Shown here piece by piece: positions 1-8,014 of a DNA stretch of 64,000 nucleotides. This DNA comes from Vicinamibacterales bacterium (GTDB taxonomy: Bacteria; Acidobacteriota; Vicinamibacteria; Vicinamibacterales; UBA2999), in NCBI GenBank assembly GCA_030680175.1, contig JAUXWO010000055.1, positions 124,001-188,000 on the forward strand, read 5' to 3'. The translations under genes were made by a program, and so were the position numbers. The notes beneath the pieces are model-generated. The model ran no database searches. It saw nothing but the letters and a program-made list of their open reading frames with translations, and was not told the DNA's origin. Each line of letters begins with the position of its first letter. Position 1 is the stretch's first letter.

Positions 1-33
1 CTGGCCCGATACGGCTTCGCCCTGCCAGAGTAA
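1..33 (+). CDS. modA: ModA C-terminal end (partial)
   Basis: The first 33 bases encode LARYGFALPE and a TAA stop. The gene begins outside the window. A C-terminus with an ARYGF-type motif directly before modB fits the periplasmic molybdate-binding protein ModA. It is followed after 3 bases by modB, so it is the first visible gene of a molybdate uptake operon. The identification rests mainly on operon context, because only ten residues can be seen. Confidence 0.5.
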   Translation: MARYGFALPE

Positions 34-36
34 ACG

Positions 37-702
37 ATGGATTTCGCCGCACTTCGCGTGTCGTCGTTGCTGGCTCTGGCCACGGTGGTGGTCCTGCTCC
101 CGCTGGGCGTCTGGGCCGGTCACGCGCTCGCCGTCCGCACCTTCCGCTTCAAGCCCGTCGTCGAGGCGCTCGTCGCGGTGCCGCTCATCCTGCCGCCCAC
201 GGTGCTCGGCTTCTACCTGCTGGTGATATTCAGCCCGCGCTCACCGCTCGGCGCCGCCTTCGAGGCCGTCGCCGGCCAGACGCTGGCCTTCTCGTTCGCG
301 GGGCTGCTGGTCGCGTCGATGATCGTCAATATTCCGTTCGTGGTGCAGCCGATTCAGCGCGCGTTCGAGTCCGTACCGCGGGAGGTCCGGGAGGCCGCGG
401 CGTGTTGCGGCCTGACGCCGCTCCAGCGGTTCCTCCGGATCGAGATCCCGCTCGCCTGGCCGGGCATCCTCACGGCCGCCATGCTGGCGTTTGCGCATAC
501 GCTGGGGGAGTTTGGCGTGGTGCTGATGGTCGGCGGCAACATCCCCGGGGAAACACGCACGCTCAGCATCGCCATCTACGATCGGCTGCAGGCCTTCGAC
601 GATCAGGCCGTCGGCGTCATGGCGGCCACGCTGCTTGTGATCGCGGTTGCCACCCTGAGCGTCACCACATGGCTCGGACGTGCGGCGGGGCGTCGTGGGT
701 AG
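37..702 (+). CDS. modB: Molybdate ABC transporter permease ModB
   Basis: This 221-residue inner-membrane permease of the molybdate ABC transporter has about five hydrophobic segments. The cytoplasmic EAA loop that docks onto the ATPase is at about residues 116-145 (EAAACCGLTPLQRF). The segment GEFGVVLMVGGNIPGETRT is typical of ModB. The length is normal for the family. The gene starts 3 bases after the modA stop and overlaps modC by 23 bases, so the three genes should be co-transcribed and translationally coupled. The family transports molybdate or tungstate, and the sequence alone cannot say which. Confidence 0.93.
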   Translation: MDFAALRVSSLLALATVVVLLPLGVWAGHALAVRTFRFKPVVEALVAVPLILPPTVLGFYLLVIFSPRSPLGAAFEAVAGQTLAFSFAGLLVASMIVNIPFVVQPIQRAFESVPREVREAAACCGLTPLQRFLRIEIPLAWPGILTAAMLAFAHTLGEFGVVLMVGGNIPGETRTLSIAIYDRLQAFDDQAVGVMAATLLVIAVATLSVTTWLGRAAGRRG

Positions 703-1795
703 TCGCGCCCTCGGCGTGACGCTGCGGCAGGCGGCGCCGATTCCGCTCGACGTGTCCTTCACCTGCGACCCCGGGCAGGTGCTGGCCATCTTCGGCCCGT
801 CTGGCAGCGGCAAGACGACGATCCTCCGCAGCATCGCCGGTCTCTACACGCCCAGCGAGGCCCTGGTGCAGGCGGGCGACGAGACCTGGGTGGACACCGC
901 GGCGCGGTCTTCCGTGCCGGTGCATCGCCGCGCGGTGGGTGTCGTCTTTCAGGACTACGCGCTCTTTCCGCACCTCACCGCACTCAGCAATGTGATGACG
1001 GCCCTCGGGCATCTCCCGCGCGGCGAGCGCCGTGCACGCGCCGAGGCCCTGTTGACGCTCGTGCACCTCTCCCGTCACCGGGACCGTCGTCCTGCGGCGC
1101 TGTCGGGTGGTGAGCGTCAGCGCGTCGCCGTGGCGCGGGCGCTCGCGCGCGATCCGGCCGTGCTGCTCCTCGACGAGCCGTTCGCGGCCGTCGATCGATC
1201 GGTGCGCCGGCACCTGCAGGACGAGATCGACCAGATCCGCCGGTCGCTCGACATTCCGCTCATCCTGGTGACGCACGACTTCGACGATGTCGTGCGTCTG
1301 GCGACGCACTTGTTGCTGCTGGACGGGGGTCGCATGGTGGCGCTCGGCCCGCTCGGTGCGCTGACGAGCCGGCCTGATCTCCCGTGGCTGCGCGAGACCG
1401 CGGGTCTCGGGAGCCTGTTCGAAGCGACCGTCGTGCGGATCCACGCGTCACGGGGCCTGGCGGAGCTGGCCTTTCAGGGGGGGACCCTCTTCGCGCCGTG
1501 CCGCGCCCTGGTCGAGGGCCTGCGCGTGCGGGTGCGGATTCCGGCGCGCGAGATCATCCTGGCGAAGGAGCCGCCGCGGGGCCTGAGCCTGCACAACGTC
1601 CTGTCGGGGGCCGTCTCGGCGATGTACGGCGACCGAGACGCCGATCACGTGGTCGTGCAGATCGTCGTGGGCGAGGTCCGGCTGCTGGCGGAGGTGACGC
1701 GGGACGCCGTCACGCAACTCGGGATCGTGACGGGGCTCCCGTTGCACGCGCTGATCAAGTCGCTGTCGCTCGAGGTGCTGACGTCCCAGGCCTGA
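680..1795 (+). CDS. modC: Molybdate ABC transporter ATP-binding protein ModC
   Basis: This 371-residue cytoplasmic ATPase energises ModB. Walker A GPSGSGKT is near residue 39, the signature LSGGERQRVAVARAL near 140, Walker B LLLDEP near 163, and the switch histidine in VTHD follows. After about residue 290 comes a TOBE/molybdopterin-binding-like domain, as in ModC. The chosen GTG start lies 23 bases inside modB. The last 28 bases of the gene reappear as a degenerate copy at 7569-7596, and its downstream spacer reappears at 7768-8014, so this end of the operon was duplicated. Confidence 0.93.
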   Translation: MRRGVVGSRALGVTLRQAAPIPLDVSFTCDPGQVLAIFGPSGSGKTTILRSIAGLYTPSEALVQAGDETWVDTAARSSVPVHRRAVGVVFQDYALFPHLTALSNVMTALGHLPRGERRARAEALLTLVHLSRHRDRRPAALSGGERQRVAVARALARDPAVLLLDEPFAAVDRSVRRHLQDEIDQIRRSLDIPLILVTHDFDDVVRLATHLLLLDGGRMVALGPLGALTSRPDLPWLRETAGLGSLFEATVVRIHASRGLAELAFQGGTLFAPCRALVEGLRVRVRIPAREIILAKEPPRGLSLHNVLSGAVSAMYGDRDADHVVVQIVVGEVRLLAEVTRDAVTQLGIVTGLPLHALIKSLSLEVLTSQA

Positions 1796-2043
1796 GGAAC
1801 ACCCCTTCGCCGGAACCCCGGCACTGAGGCTGCCGAACCGCCGAGCCGCAGCCTCCTTCCGGGAGAGCATCACCCGGTAGGGGTGGTGCACGGGATGGCG
1901 GGCGACGCCTGACACACAGGCCGGCGAAAGATGAGGCGCCCCTTGCTGCTCGTCACTGCAGCGCTGCTGGCGGTGTGCCTCATCCTCCTGGGCACGCTGC
2001 TGGTGTGGAGCTACCCCGGAACGCCCAGGCCGTTCGTCGACGC
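1795..2043 (+). repeat. Left copy of ~250-bp direct repeat (modC/hydrolase junction)
   Basis: This block matches 7768-8014 base for base with scattered mismatches. It covers the spacer after modC and the first 113 bases of the alpha/beta hydrolase gene. Similarity stops abruptly at 2043 (right copy 8014). The block marks the left edge of the accessory island. Confidence 0.88.
1931..2043 (+). pseudogene. Truncated 5' copy of the alpha/beta hydrolase gene
   Basis: The ATG at 1931 begins a reading frame nearly identical to residues 1-37 of the hydrolase at 7902 (MRRPLLL start, hydrophobic anchor, GTPRPFVDA). The homology ends at 2043, and a TAA stop follows within a few codons. No catalytic region is left, so this is a dead fragment left by a duplication or insertion. 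Its antisense strand supplies the last ten codons of the NTF2-like gene at 2011-2418. Confidence 0.85.
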
Positions 2044-2418
2044 TACGGGTGTAAGGTGCGTCAGCATGCAGCGCCACTCTCCATCGACTCTGCGGTAGAT
2101 GTCGGTGATGTACTCGTCGGCCTCAATAGCGTCCCCGTTGAAGGTGCCGGTGTTCTGGCCGCGGCCGGTTACCCATGCCATGTCTCCCATGACACACGCA
2201 TGAGTGGCAACCTTGGTCATCGTGGCGTGGCTCAAGAGGCCAGAACCGATCACACCCAGGATGCGTGAGCGGGGAATGGGGCCGGCCTCTGGGGTTACGA
2301 GTATCCAGTCGTCCGTGACGCAACGCGAAATCTGCTCCACGTCATTGGAGATCATTGCCTTGTTGAAGGCATCCTCGAGCGCGATCAGGAACGGGGGGAT
2401 CTCTGTGTGGGTCATCAC
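2011..2418 (-). CDS. NTF2-like / SnoaL-like (DUF4440-type) protein
   Basis: This 135-residue cytoplasmic protein starts MMTHTEIPPF and has the helix-rich N-terminus followed by beta strands of the NTF2/SnoaL cone fold (TDDWILVTPEAGPI; GRGQNTGTFNGDAIEADEYITDIY; DGEWRCMLTHLTPV). The family includes small hydrolases, isomerases and proteins of unknown role, and no specific activity can be assigned. The last ten residues (ASTNGLGVPG) and the stop codon come from the antisense strand of the duplicated hydrolase fragment. The natural C-terminus was therefore replaced at the island boundary. The core after HLTPV is complete enough that the protein may still fold. Confidence 0.75.
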   Translation of the reverse strand: MMTHTEIPPFLIALEDAFNKAMISNDVEQISRCVTDDWILVTPEAGPIPRSRILGVIGSGLLSHATMTKVATHACVMGDMAWVTGRGQNTGTFNGDAIEADEYITDIYRRVDGEWRCMLTHLTPVASTNGLGVPG

Positions 2419-2727
2419 TTCACGTCCGACTCTGCCTGATGCGTCATGGTGCCCGGACTGGACACGCCTGAGTGAGGCCGCCCGGGAGGCGGCGTCACCG
2501 CGGCCGGCTTGTGTGCCTTATGCGCGACGACGACGAGAGAAGCCCATGGTTCAGTGAGTGTCCCATGTGGGAGCCCTCGTCCATCGGGAATGTGTGCTCT
2601 GAGCGAAGCCCACGCGCGGCCTCAGGGTCACATTCGTCTCCGTTCCACGTCGCGCGTCAGGGATGGCACGGGGTGCCAGCCGACGCTGCGCCGGCACCCC
2701 GCCATCGGCCGAGACCGCCGTCGCGAG
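2419..2727. other. Intergenic stretch without a gene
   Basis: These 309 bases lie between the NTF2-like gene and the DUF899 gene, both on the minus strand. Apart from a hairpin at 2670-2700, no conserved feature is visible. The stretch probably holds the DUF899 transcript end and the promoter of the NTF2-like gene. Confidence 0.5.
2670..2700 (-). terminator. Possible hairpin terminator after DUF899 gene
   Basis: An inverted repeat pairs GGGGTGCC with GGCACCCC around a short loop, 28 bases past the DUF899 stop. No clear T-run follows, so a role in termination is only likely. Confidence 0.4.
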
Positions 2728-3504
2728 CTACCCGTCGCGCTTTCGAAAGGCGGCCTCCCCTGCATCCGACACCTGCACCCACTTCGGGTCGGGCGCGGCG
2801 TCGGGGACGTAGCTGTCGTGCCAGTTCCACCATTTGTACGGCCGGCTCCGAGGGTAGCCATCCGGCGAGTCCTCCCACGTCTCCTGGCGCCTGAGCGCCG
2901 TCATGTCGAGGTAGCTCCAGGTCGTGCCCATTGCTTCGTCACCGCGGCTGTTGATGAAGTAGGTGCGGAACACGCGCTCGCCGTCGCGTATGAACGCGTT
3001 GGTGCCGTGCCATTCATCCACTCCGAAGTCGGCATCGAAGCCGTCGGTGATCGTGTACCAGGGCATCCTCCAGCCCATCCGCGCCTTCAGGCGGGCGATG
3101 TCCGTCTGCCGTGCACGCGAGACGTACGCGAGCGTCGTGTCGCGCGCGTTCAGATGGGCGAGGTGGGCGACCTGATCTGCTCCAAAGGAACAGCCAATGC
3201 AGGCGTGGTCCGGCCACCCATGCACGCCAGGCTCGAAGAACGCGCGGTAGACGATCAGCTGCCGGCGCCCCTCGAACAGGTCGAGCAGACTCGTCCTGCC
3301 CCCGGCCCCATCGAACTCGTACTCCTTCTCCACGGCGAGCCACGGCATCCGCCGGCGCTCGGCGGCCAGGGCGTCACGGGCGCGAGTCAGCTCCTTCTCT
3401 TTCACGAGCAGTTGCAGCCGTGCGGCCTCCCACTCCTGCGGCGACACAATCGGGGGTGTCTTCATCGCCGCGCCAGAGCCATGAAGGTCGGTCTTGGATT
3501 TCAT
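2728..3504 (-). CDS. DUF899 family thioredoxin-like protein
   Basis: This 258-residue cytoplasmic protein contains the DUF899 hallmarks: VYRAFFEPGVHGWPDHACIGCSFGAD with a CxxC pair at C102 and C105, LAHLNARDT, and WHGTNAFIRDGERVFRTYF. The family has a thioredoxin-like fold of unproven function, and the CxxC suggests redox chemistry. The chosen start at 3504 overlaps the stop of the upstream 54-aa gene by four bases (ATGA), which indicates translational coupling. An internal Met at 3465 is the alternative start. The gene lies downstream of the ECF42-like sigma factor and may belong to its target set. Confidence 0.85.
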   Translation of the reverse strand: MKSKTDLHGSGAAMKTPPIVSPQEWEAARLQLLVKEKELTRARDALAAERRRMPWLAVEKEYEFDGAGGRTSLLDLFEGRRQLIVYRAFFEPGVHGWPDHACIGCSFGADQVAHLAHLNARDTTLAYVSRARQTDIARLKARMGWRMPWYTITDGFDADFGVDEWHGTNAFIRDGERVFRTYFINSRGDEAMGTTWSYLDMTALRRQETWEDSPDGYPRSRPYKWWNWHDSYVPDAAPDPKWVQVSDAGEAAFRKRDG

Positions 3505-3665
3505 CGCACTTTCTCCTCGTCCGCCGGTCCCTCCGGCGCGTCATGGCCGGAGAGCATCGCCGCAGGCTTCCTGCGGACCTGTCTCGCGACGACGGTGGCC
3601 AGGCCGCCCGCCGATCCCGCACCCGCGACGATCAGCACCATCGTCGATACACACGCTGGACACAT
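3501..3665 (-). CDS. Small Cys-containing membrane-anchored protein (54 aa)
   Basis: This short protein begins MCPACVSTMVLIVAGAGSAG and has one hydrophobic segment at about residues 7-30 followed by a charged tail. A good ribosome binding site (GGAGGCAGGAG) lies just upstream. Small proteins with an MCPAC start and a hydrophobic glycine-rich segment are, from memory, a recurring neighbour of DUF899 genes. The function is unknown, and the N-terminal CPAC could be a redox or metal site. It overlaps the DUF899 start by four bases, so the two are made together. Confidence 0.7.
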   Translation of the reverse strand: MCPACVSTMVLIVAGAGSAGGLATVVARQVRRKPAAMLSGHDAPEGPADEEKVR

Positions 3666-3756
3666 CTCCTGCCTCCTCGACTCCGGCCGGAGCCGTGGTG
3701 GCCCCGACCATTTGTTCTTATGGCGTTCGAGAGGCCGGTATTTCGACAAGCGGCCG

Positions 3757-4977
3757 TCAGCTGCGCCGGTCGAGCAGGAAGCGGCGAACGGCGGGGTCTT
3801 CGGTCAGCCCGATCGCCCGGTCGTAGGCTGCCGCTGCCTCGGACAGGCGATCGAGCGAGCGCAGCAGGTGGGCGCGCACGGCCCAGTAGGGCTGGTAGGT
3901 GGCGACGGCAGGACTGCCGAGCGCATCGAGCAGCGCCAGCCCGTCTGCGGGGCCGGACGCCTCTGCCACGGCGGCGGCTCGAGCGACGCGGGCGCCGAGC
4001 GTCGGGGCCACGTGCACGAGTTGATCGTAGAACATCACGATGGCCCCCCAGTCGGTGCGGCCGGTGCGCGCGCGATCGACATGCACCGACTGGATGGCGG
4101 CCTCGAGCTGAAACCGGCCGCACCGCCCGAATCGCGCGGCCTCGGCGAGTTCGGCTTCAGCCTCCTGAATCTCTGGCGCCGACCACACCGCGGGATCCTG
4201 CTCCGAGAGTGGCAAGTAACGGCCGTCCCGGGATCTTCCGGCCGCGCGCCGCGCGTCGCAGAACAGCATCAGGGAAAGCAGCCCGCGCACTTCGGGTTCG
4301 TCGGGCAACCGTTCGCGCACGACGCGCGCGAGCCAGATGGCCTCATCCATGAGATCCCTTCCGCCCGTGTCGGTGCCCTCCGTGTCGTCGCGGCCGAGAC
4401 CATACGCCCCGTAGATGGCTTCGAGCACCGCATCCAGCCGCGGCGGAAGCTCGGGTGCCGGGGGAACCTGAAAGGGAATGCCCGCCCCCCGAATCTTCCG
4501 CTTCGCGCGCACGAGTCGCTGCCCCATCGTGGCCGGTGCCACGAGGCACGCCTGCGCAATGCGCGCGGCGTCCAGGCCGAGCACGGTCTGGAGCATGAGC
4601 GGCGCATGCAGTGAAGGATCGATGGCGGGGTGCGCGCAGACGAACATCAGCTCGACACGCCGGTCCGGGAACATGTCGCCCACCGTCGCCGAGGTGGCAG
4701 GCTCGGCGGCGAGCGCCCGGATCGCGTCTGCGTGCTCGTGCCTCACGCCCGTCCGGCGCGCGCCGTCTATCAGCCGATGGCGGGCGACCGTCAGCAGCCA
4801 GGCGCCCGGGTTCTTCGGCACGCCGTCGTTCGGCCACGACGTGAGAGCCGCGAGCAACGACTCGCCGAGCGCGTCCTCGGCTTCGTCGACGTTGCCGAAT
4901 GCCGACGAGAGGAACGCCAGCAGGCGGCCGTACTGCGTTCTGGCCACCGCCTCCACCGTGCGGCCTGCATCCGCCAT
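3757..4977 (-). CDS. ECF sigma factor with TPR-like C-terminal extension (ECF42-like)
   Basis: This 406-residue protein has an N-terminal sigma region 2 (about residues 10-85, DEAEDALGESLLAAL and PGAWLLTVARHRLIDGARR). Region 4 is at about 115-170 (QTVLGLDAARIAQACLVAP). A helical, TPR-like extension of about 200 residues (DUF6596-type) then runs to the end. This layout and the immediately preceding DGPF gene (stop 6 bases away) match the ECF42 group. In that group no anti-sigma factor is known, and the extension is required for activity in studied cases. It probably directs RNA polymerase to its own operon. Confidence 0.88.
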   Translation of the reverse strand: MADAGRTVEAVARTQYGRLLAFLSSAFGNVDEAEDALGESLLAALTSWPNDGVPKNPGAWLLTVARHRLIDGARRTGVRHEHADAIRALAAEPATSATVGDMFPDRRVELMFVCAHPAIDPSLHAPLMLQTVLGLDAARIAQACLVAPATMGQRLVRAKRKIRGAGIPFQVPPAPELPPRLDAVLEAIYGAYGLGRDDTEGTDTGGRDLMDEAIWLARVVRERLPDEPEVRGLLSLMLFCDARRAAGRSRDGRYLPLSEQDPAVWSAPEIQEAEAELAEAARFGRCGRFQLEAAIQSVHVDRARTGRTDWGAIVMFYDQLVHVAPTLGARVARAAAVAEASGPADGLALLDALGSPAVATYQPYWAVRAHLLRSLDRLSEAAAAYDRAIGLTEDPAVRRFLLDRRS

Positions 4978-4983
4978 CGAGCG

Positions 4984-5358
4984 TCAGGGCGTGGTGATCG
5001 TCGCGTGCATCGCGACCGCCATCGGCCTCACCTCGACGGCGCCCGTCGCCGCGGCGGGGCAGCGCGCGGCCCATTCGAGCGCGGCGTCGATCGACGCCAC
5101 GTCCAGAATCATGAATCCCCCAAGCTGCTCCTTGGTTTCGGCGAACGGGCCGTCCTGAACGTGACGCCGGCCGTCCTTCATCTGAATCGTCGTGGCAGTC
5201 GCGGTGTCCTCGAGCGGGGCGCCGCCGCCAGCGAAGACGCCGGCGTCGACCAGCGCCCTGTAATACGCGCGCCAGGCGGCAACGTAAGGTTCGCGCACCG
5301 AGGGTCCTCGAGCCTCGAAGTCAGCCGGCGTCTCGTAAATCAGCATGACGTACCGCAT
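4984..5358 (-). CDS. DGPF-domain (YCII-related) protein
   Basis: This 124-residue protein starts MRYVMLIYET and carries the DGPF motif at residues 69-72 within QDGPFAETKEQLGGFMILDV. It has the YCII-like alpha-beta fold. The ATG at 5358 has a good ribosome binding site (GGAGAAGG), so a longer in-frame extension to 5460 was rejected. Genes of this kind are the standard partner of ECF42 sigma factors, and the gene lies six bases upstream of that sigma gene here. The biochemical role is unknown. The pair is likely an operon with autoregulation. Confidence 0.9.
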   Translation of the reverse strand: MRYVMLIYETPADFEARGPSVREPYVAAWRAYYRALVDAGVFAGGGAPLEDTATATTIQMKDGRRHVQDGPFAETKEQLGGFMILDVASIDAALEWAARCPAAATGAVEVRPMAVAMHATITTP

Positions 5359-5472
5359 GAGCCTTCTCCACACGCTGGCGGGACCGGAAGGACCCGTCGT
5401 TCTTTCTCCATGACGTCCGAGGAGGCCGGATTTCGACATCCGCACAGGAATTCTGCCCACGGGAGGTGCGGC

Positions 5473-6180
5473 TCATCGAGCCTTCCAGTCAAGACCGAAC
5501 CGCGCCAGCATCTCACGTTCACCAGCGCGAGTAACGCTCAAGGCGCGGCTGTCGAGATCCTGGCGCACCCAACGTCTCTTGAGCGCCACGTGCAGCACGG
5601 CCGCGCCGAACGCGCCGCCGAGATGGGGCCGTCGTTCACTCCAGTCGAGGCACGCGTACGCGAAACGACGACGGAGCGTTCGAGTGGCGGCGACGTCGAT
5701 GCCGAGCCCCGCACACGCCTTTGCGCCTGCTGGTGAGAGGTCGTACGCGCCGTCAGGCGCCGAGCCGCCGGTCAACCAGCCGAGGCCTGTGAACCGGTCG
5801 TGCAGACACACGCCAAGCGAGCCGGCGATGTGATCGTAACAAAGCCGCGCGGCGCGCAGCCGATTCGGCGTGTTCGGGACGAAGGCATCGCGGGCACCAC
5901 CGGCAAGCACGCTCAGCGCCTCGAGCACGGACGCCACGTTGGCGTCTGCCAGGCTGTAGTACCGGTGCTTCCCCTGGGCGAGCACCTTGACCAGACGCAG
6001 GTGCTTCAGCCGCTGCAGGTGCACGCTGGCCGTTGATGGCGTGACGTCAGCAACCGCGGCCAGTTCGGTGCTCGTGCGCGCGTGGCCGTCCGCCAGGGAG
6101 TAGAGCATGCGGGCACGCGCGGGCTCGCCGATGGCCGCGGCAATCGACGCCGCCGCCAGGTCGGGGTGGTCGACATCCAT
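5473..6180 (-). CDS. ArsR-like winged-helix transcriptional regulator
   Basis: This 235-residue protein has an N-terminal ArsR-type winged helix at about residues 10-95: [19 protein letters not shown], then the recognition-helix region [12 protein letters not shown] and the wing [17 protein letters not shown]-terminal region of about 130 residues has no recognised sensor domain, as in the larger ArsR-like regulators found beside small detoxification genes. No CxC metal site is seen, so metal sensing is unlikely. It lies divergent from the NIPSNAP/PEP-mutase pair and upstream of the DGPF-ECF operon, so it may control either set. Confidence 0.82.
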   Translation of the reverse strand: MDVDHPDLAAASIAAAIGEPARARMLYSLADGHARTSTELAAVADVTPSTASVHLQRLKHLRLVKVLAQGKHRYYSLADANVASVLEALSVLAGGARDAFVPNTPNRLRAARLCYDHIAGSLGVCLHDRFTGLGWLTGGSAPDGAYDLSPAGAKACAGLGIDVAATRTLRRRFAYACLDWSERRPHLGGAFGAAVLHVALKRRWVRQDLDSRALSVTRAGEREMLARFGLDWKAR

Positions 6181-6365
6181 GCTGTGATGGTAGACGAAGT
6201 GTCATTGCGCGGCAACGGGCACACTGCCATCCCATGCAGGCATCAGAACTCCCACGCACCACGATCGGCCGCCGCGACGCTCTTGCCACGATCGGCGCGA
6301 CAAGCGCCGCGCTGACTCTTGGCTTCACTGAGGCCGTAACCACACAACCCATGAGGAGGACCCGC

Positions 6366-6710
6366 ATGAAGGTGACGTGCGTGATTCGTTATCAGATCGA
6401 CCCGTTTCAACGAGACGCGTTCAGCGAGTACGCACGGAACTGGGGGCGCATCATCCCCAGATGCGGAGGTCACCTGGTCGGGTACTTTCTTCCCCACGAA
6501 GGCACAAACGACGTTGCGTGGGGTTTGATCGCGTTCGACAGCCTCGCGTCGTACGAGACGTATCGCGCACGTTTGAAGGCCGATCCCGAAGCGCGCGCCA
6601 ACTTCGCCATGGCGCAGACGAGGCAGCTGATTCTTCGTGAGGAGCGCAACTTCGTCGAGGTCGTCGATGGCACACTCGATGTGCCCGCTGCTCTTCCAGT
6701 GATACCGTGA
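6366..6710 (+). CDS. NIPSNAP family protein
   Basis: This 114-residue protein starts [19 protein letters not shown] and continues with [22 protein letters not shown] and LRLKAD-type helices, the ferredoxin-like dimeric alpha-beta barrel pattern of NIPSNAP proteins. The function in bacteria is unknown. The start at 6366 follows a strong ribosome binding site (GAGGAGG). The frame stays open upstream to 6234 and there encodes [19 protein letters not shown], which looks like a Tat signal. Either that is a relic of another gene or a longer secreted form exists. The next gene follows after 7 bases. Confidence 0.8.
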   Translation: MKVTCVIRYQIDPFQRDAFSEYARNWGRIIPRCGGHLVGYFLPHEGTNDVAWGLIAFDSLASYETYRARLKADPEARANFAMAQTRQLILREERNFVEVVDGTLDVPAALPVIP

Positions 6711-6717
6711 GGTGCCC

Positions 6718-7536
6718 ATGTTGACACAAGCCGAGAAGGGCGCTGCCTTCGCCGCCCTGCATGCGCGAGACGAGGCATTCATCATTCCGAATCCATGGGA
6801 CATCGGCACAGCGCGGCTGCTCGCGCATCTGGGCTTCGAGGCGTTGGCCACCACCAGCGCCGGCTATGCCTTCTCCGTCGGACGGCGGGATGCCACGATC
6901 GGCCGCGACGAGACAATCGCGCACGCCGCGACCATCGTGTCGGCCACTGACCTCCCGGTGAGCGCTGATCTCGAGAACGGCTTTGGCGACGCTCCACACA
7001 CGGTGGCCGAAACCATCAGACTCGCCGCCGAGGCCGGGCTCGCCGGAGGATCGATCGAGGACCTGCCACGGTCCGCGGGTGCTGTGCCGTATGACACCGA
7101 GCACGCGGCCGACCGGATCCGGGCGGCCGCCGAAGTTGCGCGCAGCCTTCCGTGTCGCTTCACGCTGACGGCGCGTGCGGAGAACTATCTGGCGGGAAGA
7201 CCGGACCTCGGCGACACCATCACCCGGTTGCAGTCCTACCAAGCCGCCGGTGCCGACGTGCTCTATGCGCCCGGCCTGACCCGCCACGAGGACATCGCGG
7301 AGGTCGTTCGCGCCGTCGACCGCCCGGTCAATGTCCTGATGGGCCTGCACGGCGGGCCGCTGAGCCTGGCGACGCTGTCAGCGATCGGCGTCAGACGCGT
7401 CAGCGTCGGCGGCGCGCTCTCGCGCGCCGCGCTCGGCGCGTTTCTTCGCGCCGCCAGGGAGATGCGGGACCGGGGCACCTTCAGGTTCGCAGACGAGGCC
7501 CCCAGCCATCGTGACATCACGGCGATGTTCGAATAG
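6718..7536 (+). CDS. Isocitrate lyase / PEP mutase family protein
   Basis: This 272-residue TIM-barrel enzyme has IPNPWDIGTARLL near residue 22, the metal-binding motif SADLENGFG at 82-90, and SIED at 112-115. This is the pattern of the small PEP-mutase/oxaloacetate-decarboxylase-like branch. The KKCGH loop of true isocitrate lyase is absent. It probably cleaves or forms a C-C or C-P bond next to a carboxylate, with Mg2+. The substrate cannot be told. The ATG at 6718 is preferred over an in-frame GTG at 6712. It forms a two-gene unit with the NIPSNAP gene. Confidence 0.88.
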   Translation: MLTQAEKGAAFAALHARDEAFIIPNPWDIGTARLLAHLGFEALATTSAGYAFSVGRRDATIGRDETIAHAATIVSATDLPVSADLENGFGDAPHTVAETIRLAAEAGLAGGSIEDLPRSAGAVPYDTEHAADRIRAAAEVARSLPCRFTLTARAENYLAGRPDLGDTITRLQSYQAAGADVLYAPGLTRHEDIAEVVRAVDRPVNVLMGLHGGPLSLATLSAIGVRRVSVGGALSRAALGAFLRAAREMRDRGTFRFADEAPSHRDITAMFE

Positions 7537-7901
7537 TTCTTCGATGCAAGAACCGTCGACCACACACCGCTCGAAGTGCTGACGTCCCAGACATGACGCC
7601 GGGCGCCCATGCCGCGCACGCTTTCGGCGCCGCAGGCGTTCGAGCTGGTCACGTTCGGGAAGGGCGATCGCTTCTCGCGGCACAACATCGACAAGACGTC
7701 GGCGCTGCTCCAGGCCGACGACCTCGGAGGAACCGTTCGCGGTGGCGCCACCCCCTCGCCGCCACGTAGGAACACCCCGTCGCCGGAACCCCGGCACCAA
7801 TCCCGCCGAACCCGAGTCCCGGCCTCTTTCCGGGAGAGCATCACCCGGTATGGGTTGTGCACGGGAAGGAGGGCGACGCCTGACACACGGGCTGGCGAAA
7901 G
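7537..7901. other. Intergenic stretch at right edge of island
   Basis: These 365 bases hold no convincing complete gene. At 7569-7596 lies a degenerate copy of the last 28 bases of modC (25 of 28 identical by eye). From 7609 an open frame encodes SAPQAFELVTFGKGDRFSRH and more, which looks like a fragment of an unidentified protein. From 7768 the direct repeat shared with 1795-2043 begins. Confidence 0.6.
7569..7596 (+). pseudogene. Remnant of modC 3' end
   Basis: The bases match 1768-1795, the end of modC including its TGA stop, with three mismatches. The order modC end, spacer, hydrolase is the same as in the left copy. This supports duplication of the modC/hydrolase junction rather than chance similarity. 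Confidence 0.7.
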
Positions 7902-8014
7902 ATGAGGCGCCCTTTGCTGCTCTTCACTGCGGCGCTGCTGGCGGTGTGCCTCATCCTCCTGGGCACACTGCTGGTGTGGAGCCACCCCGGAACGCCCAGG
8001 CCGTTCGTCGACGC
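7768..8014 (+). repeat. Right copy of ~250-bp direct repeat
   Basis: This is the partner of 1795-2043. Here the repeat runs into the intact hydrolase gene from its ATG at 7902. Scattered substitutions show that the duplication is not recent. Confidence 0.88.

Noticed and set aside
1796-1930. Riboswitch or attenuator after modC
   Set aside because: The segment is a duplicated spacer with no conserved aptamer-like fold that I could recognise.
2509-4614. 701-residue open frame on the plus strand
   Set aside because: It lies opposite the DUF899 and ECF42-like genes, which have clear family motifs. It is a GC-rich antisense shadow with no recognisable domain.
7609-7905. 98-residue open frame in the island's right edge
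   Set aside because: The first 40 codons look like a protein fragment, but the rest reads the duplicated spacer. There is no ribosome binding site, so it was kept only as an intergenic remark.
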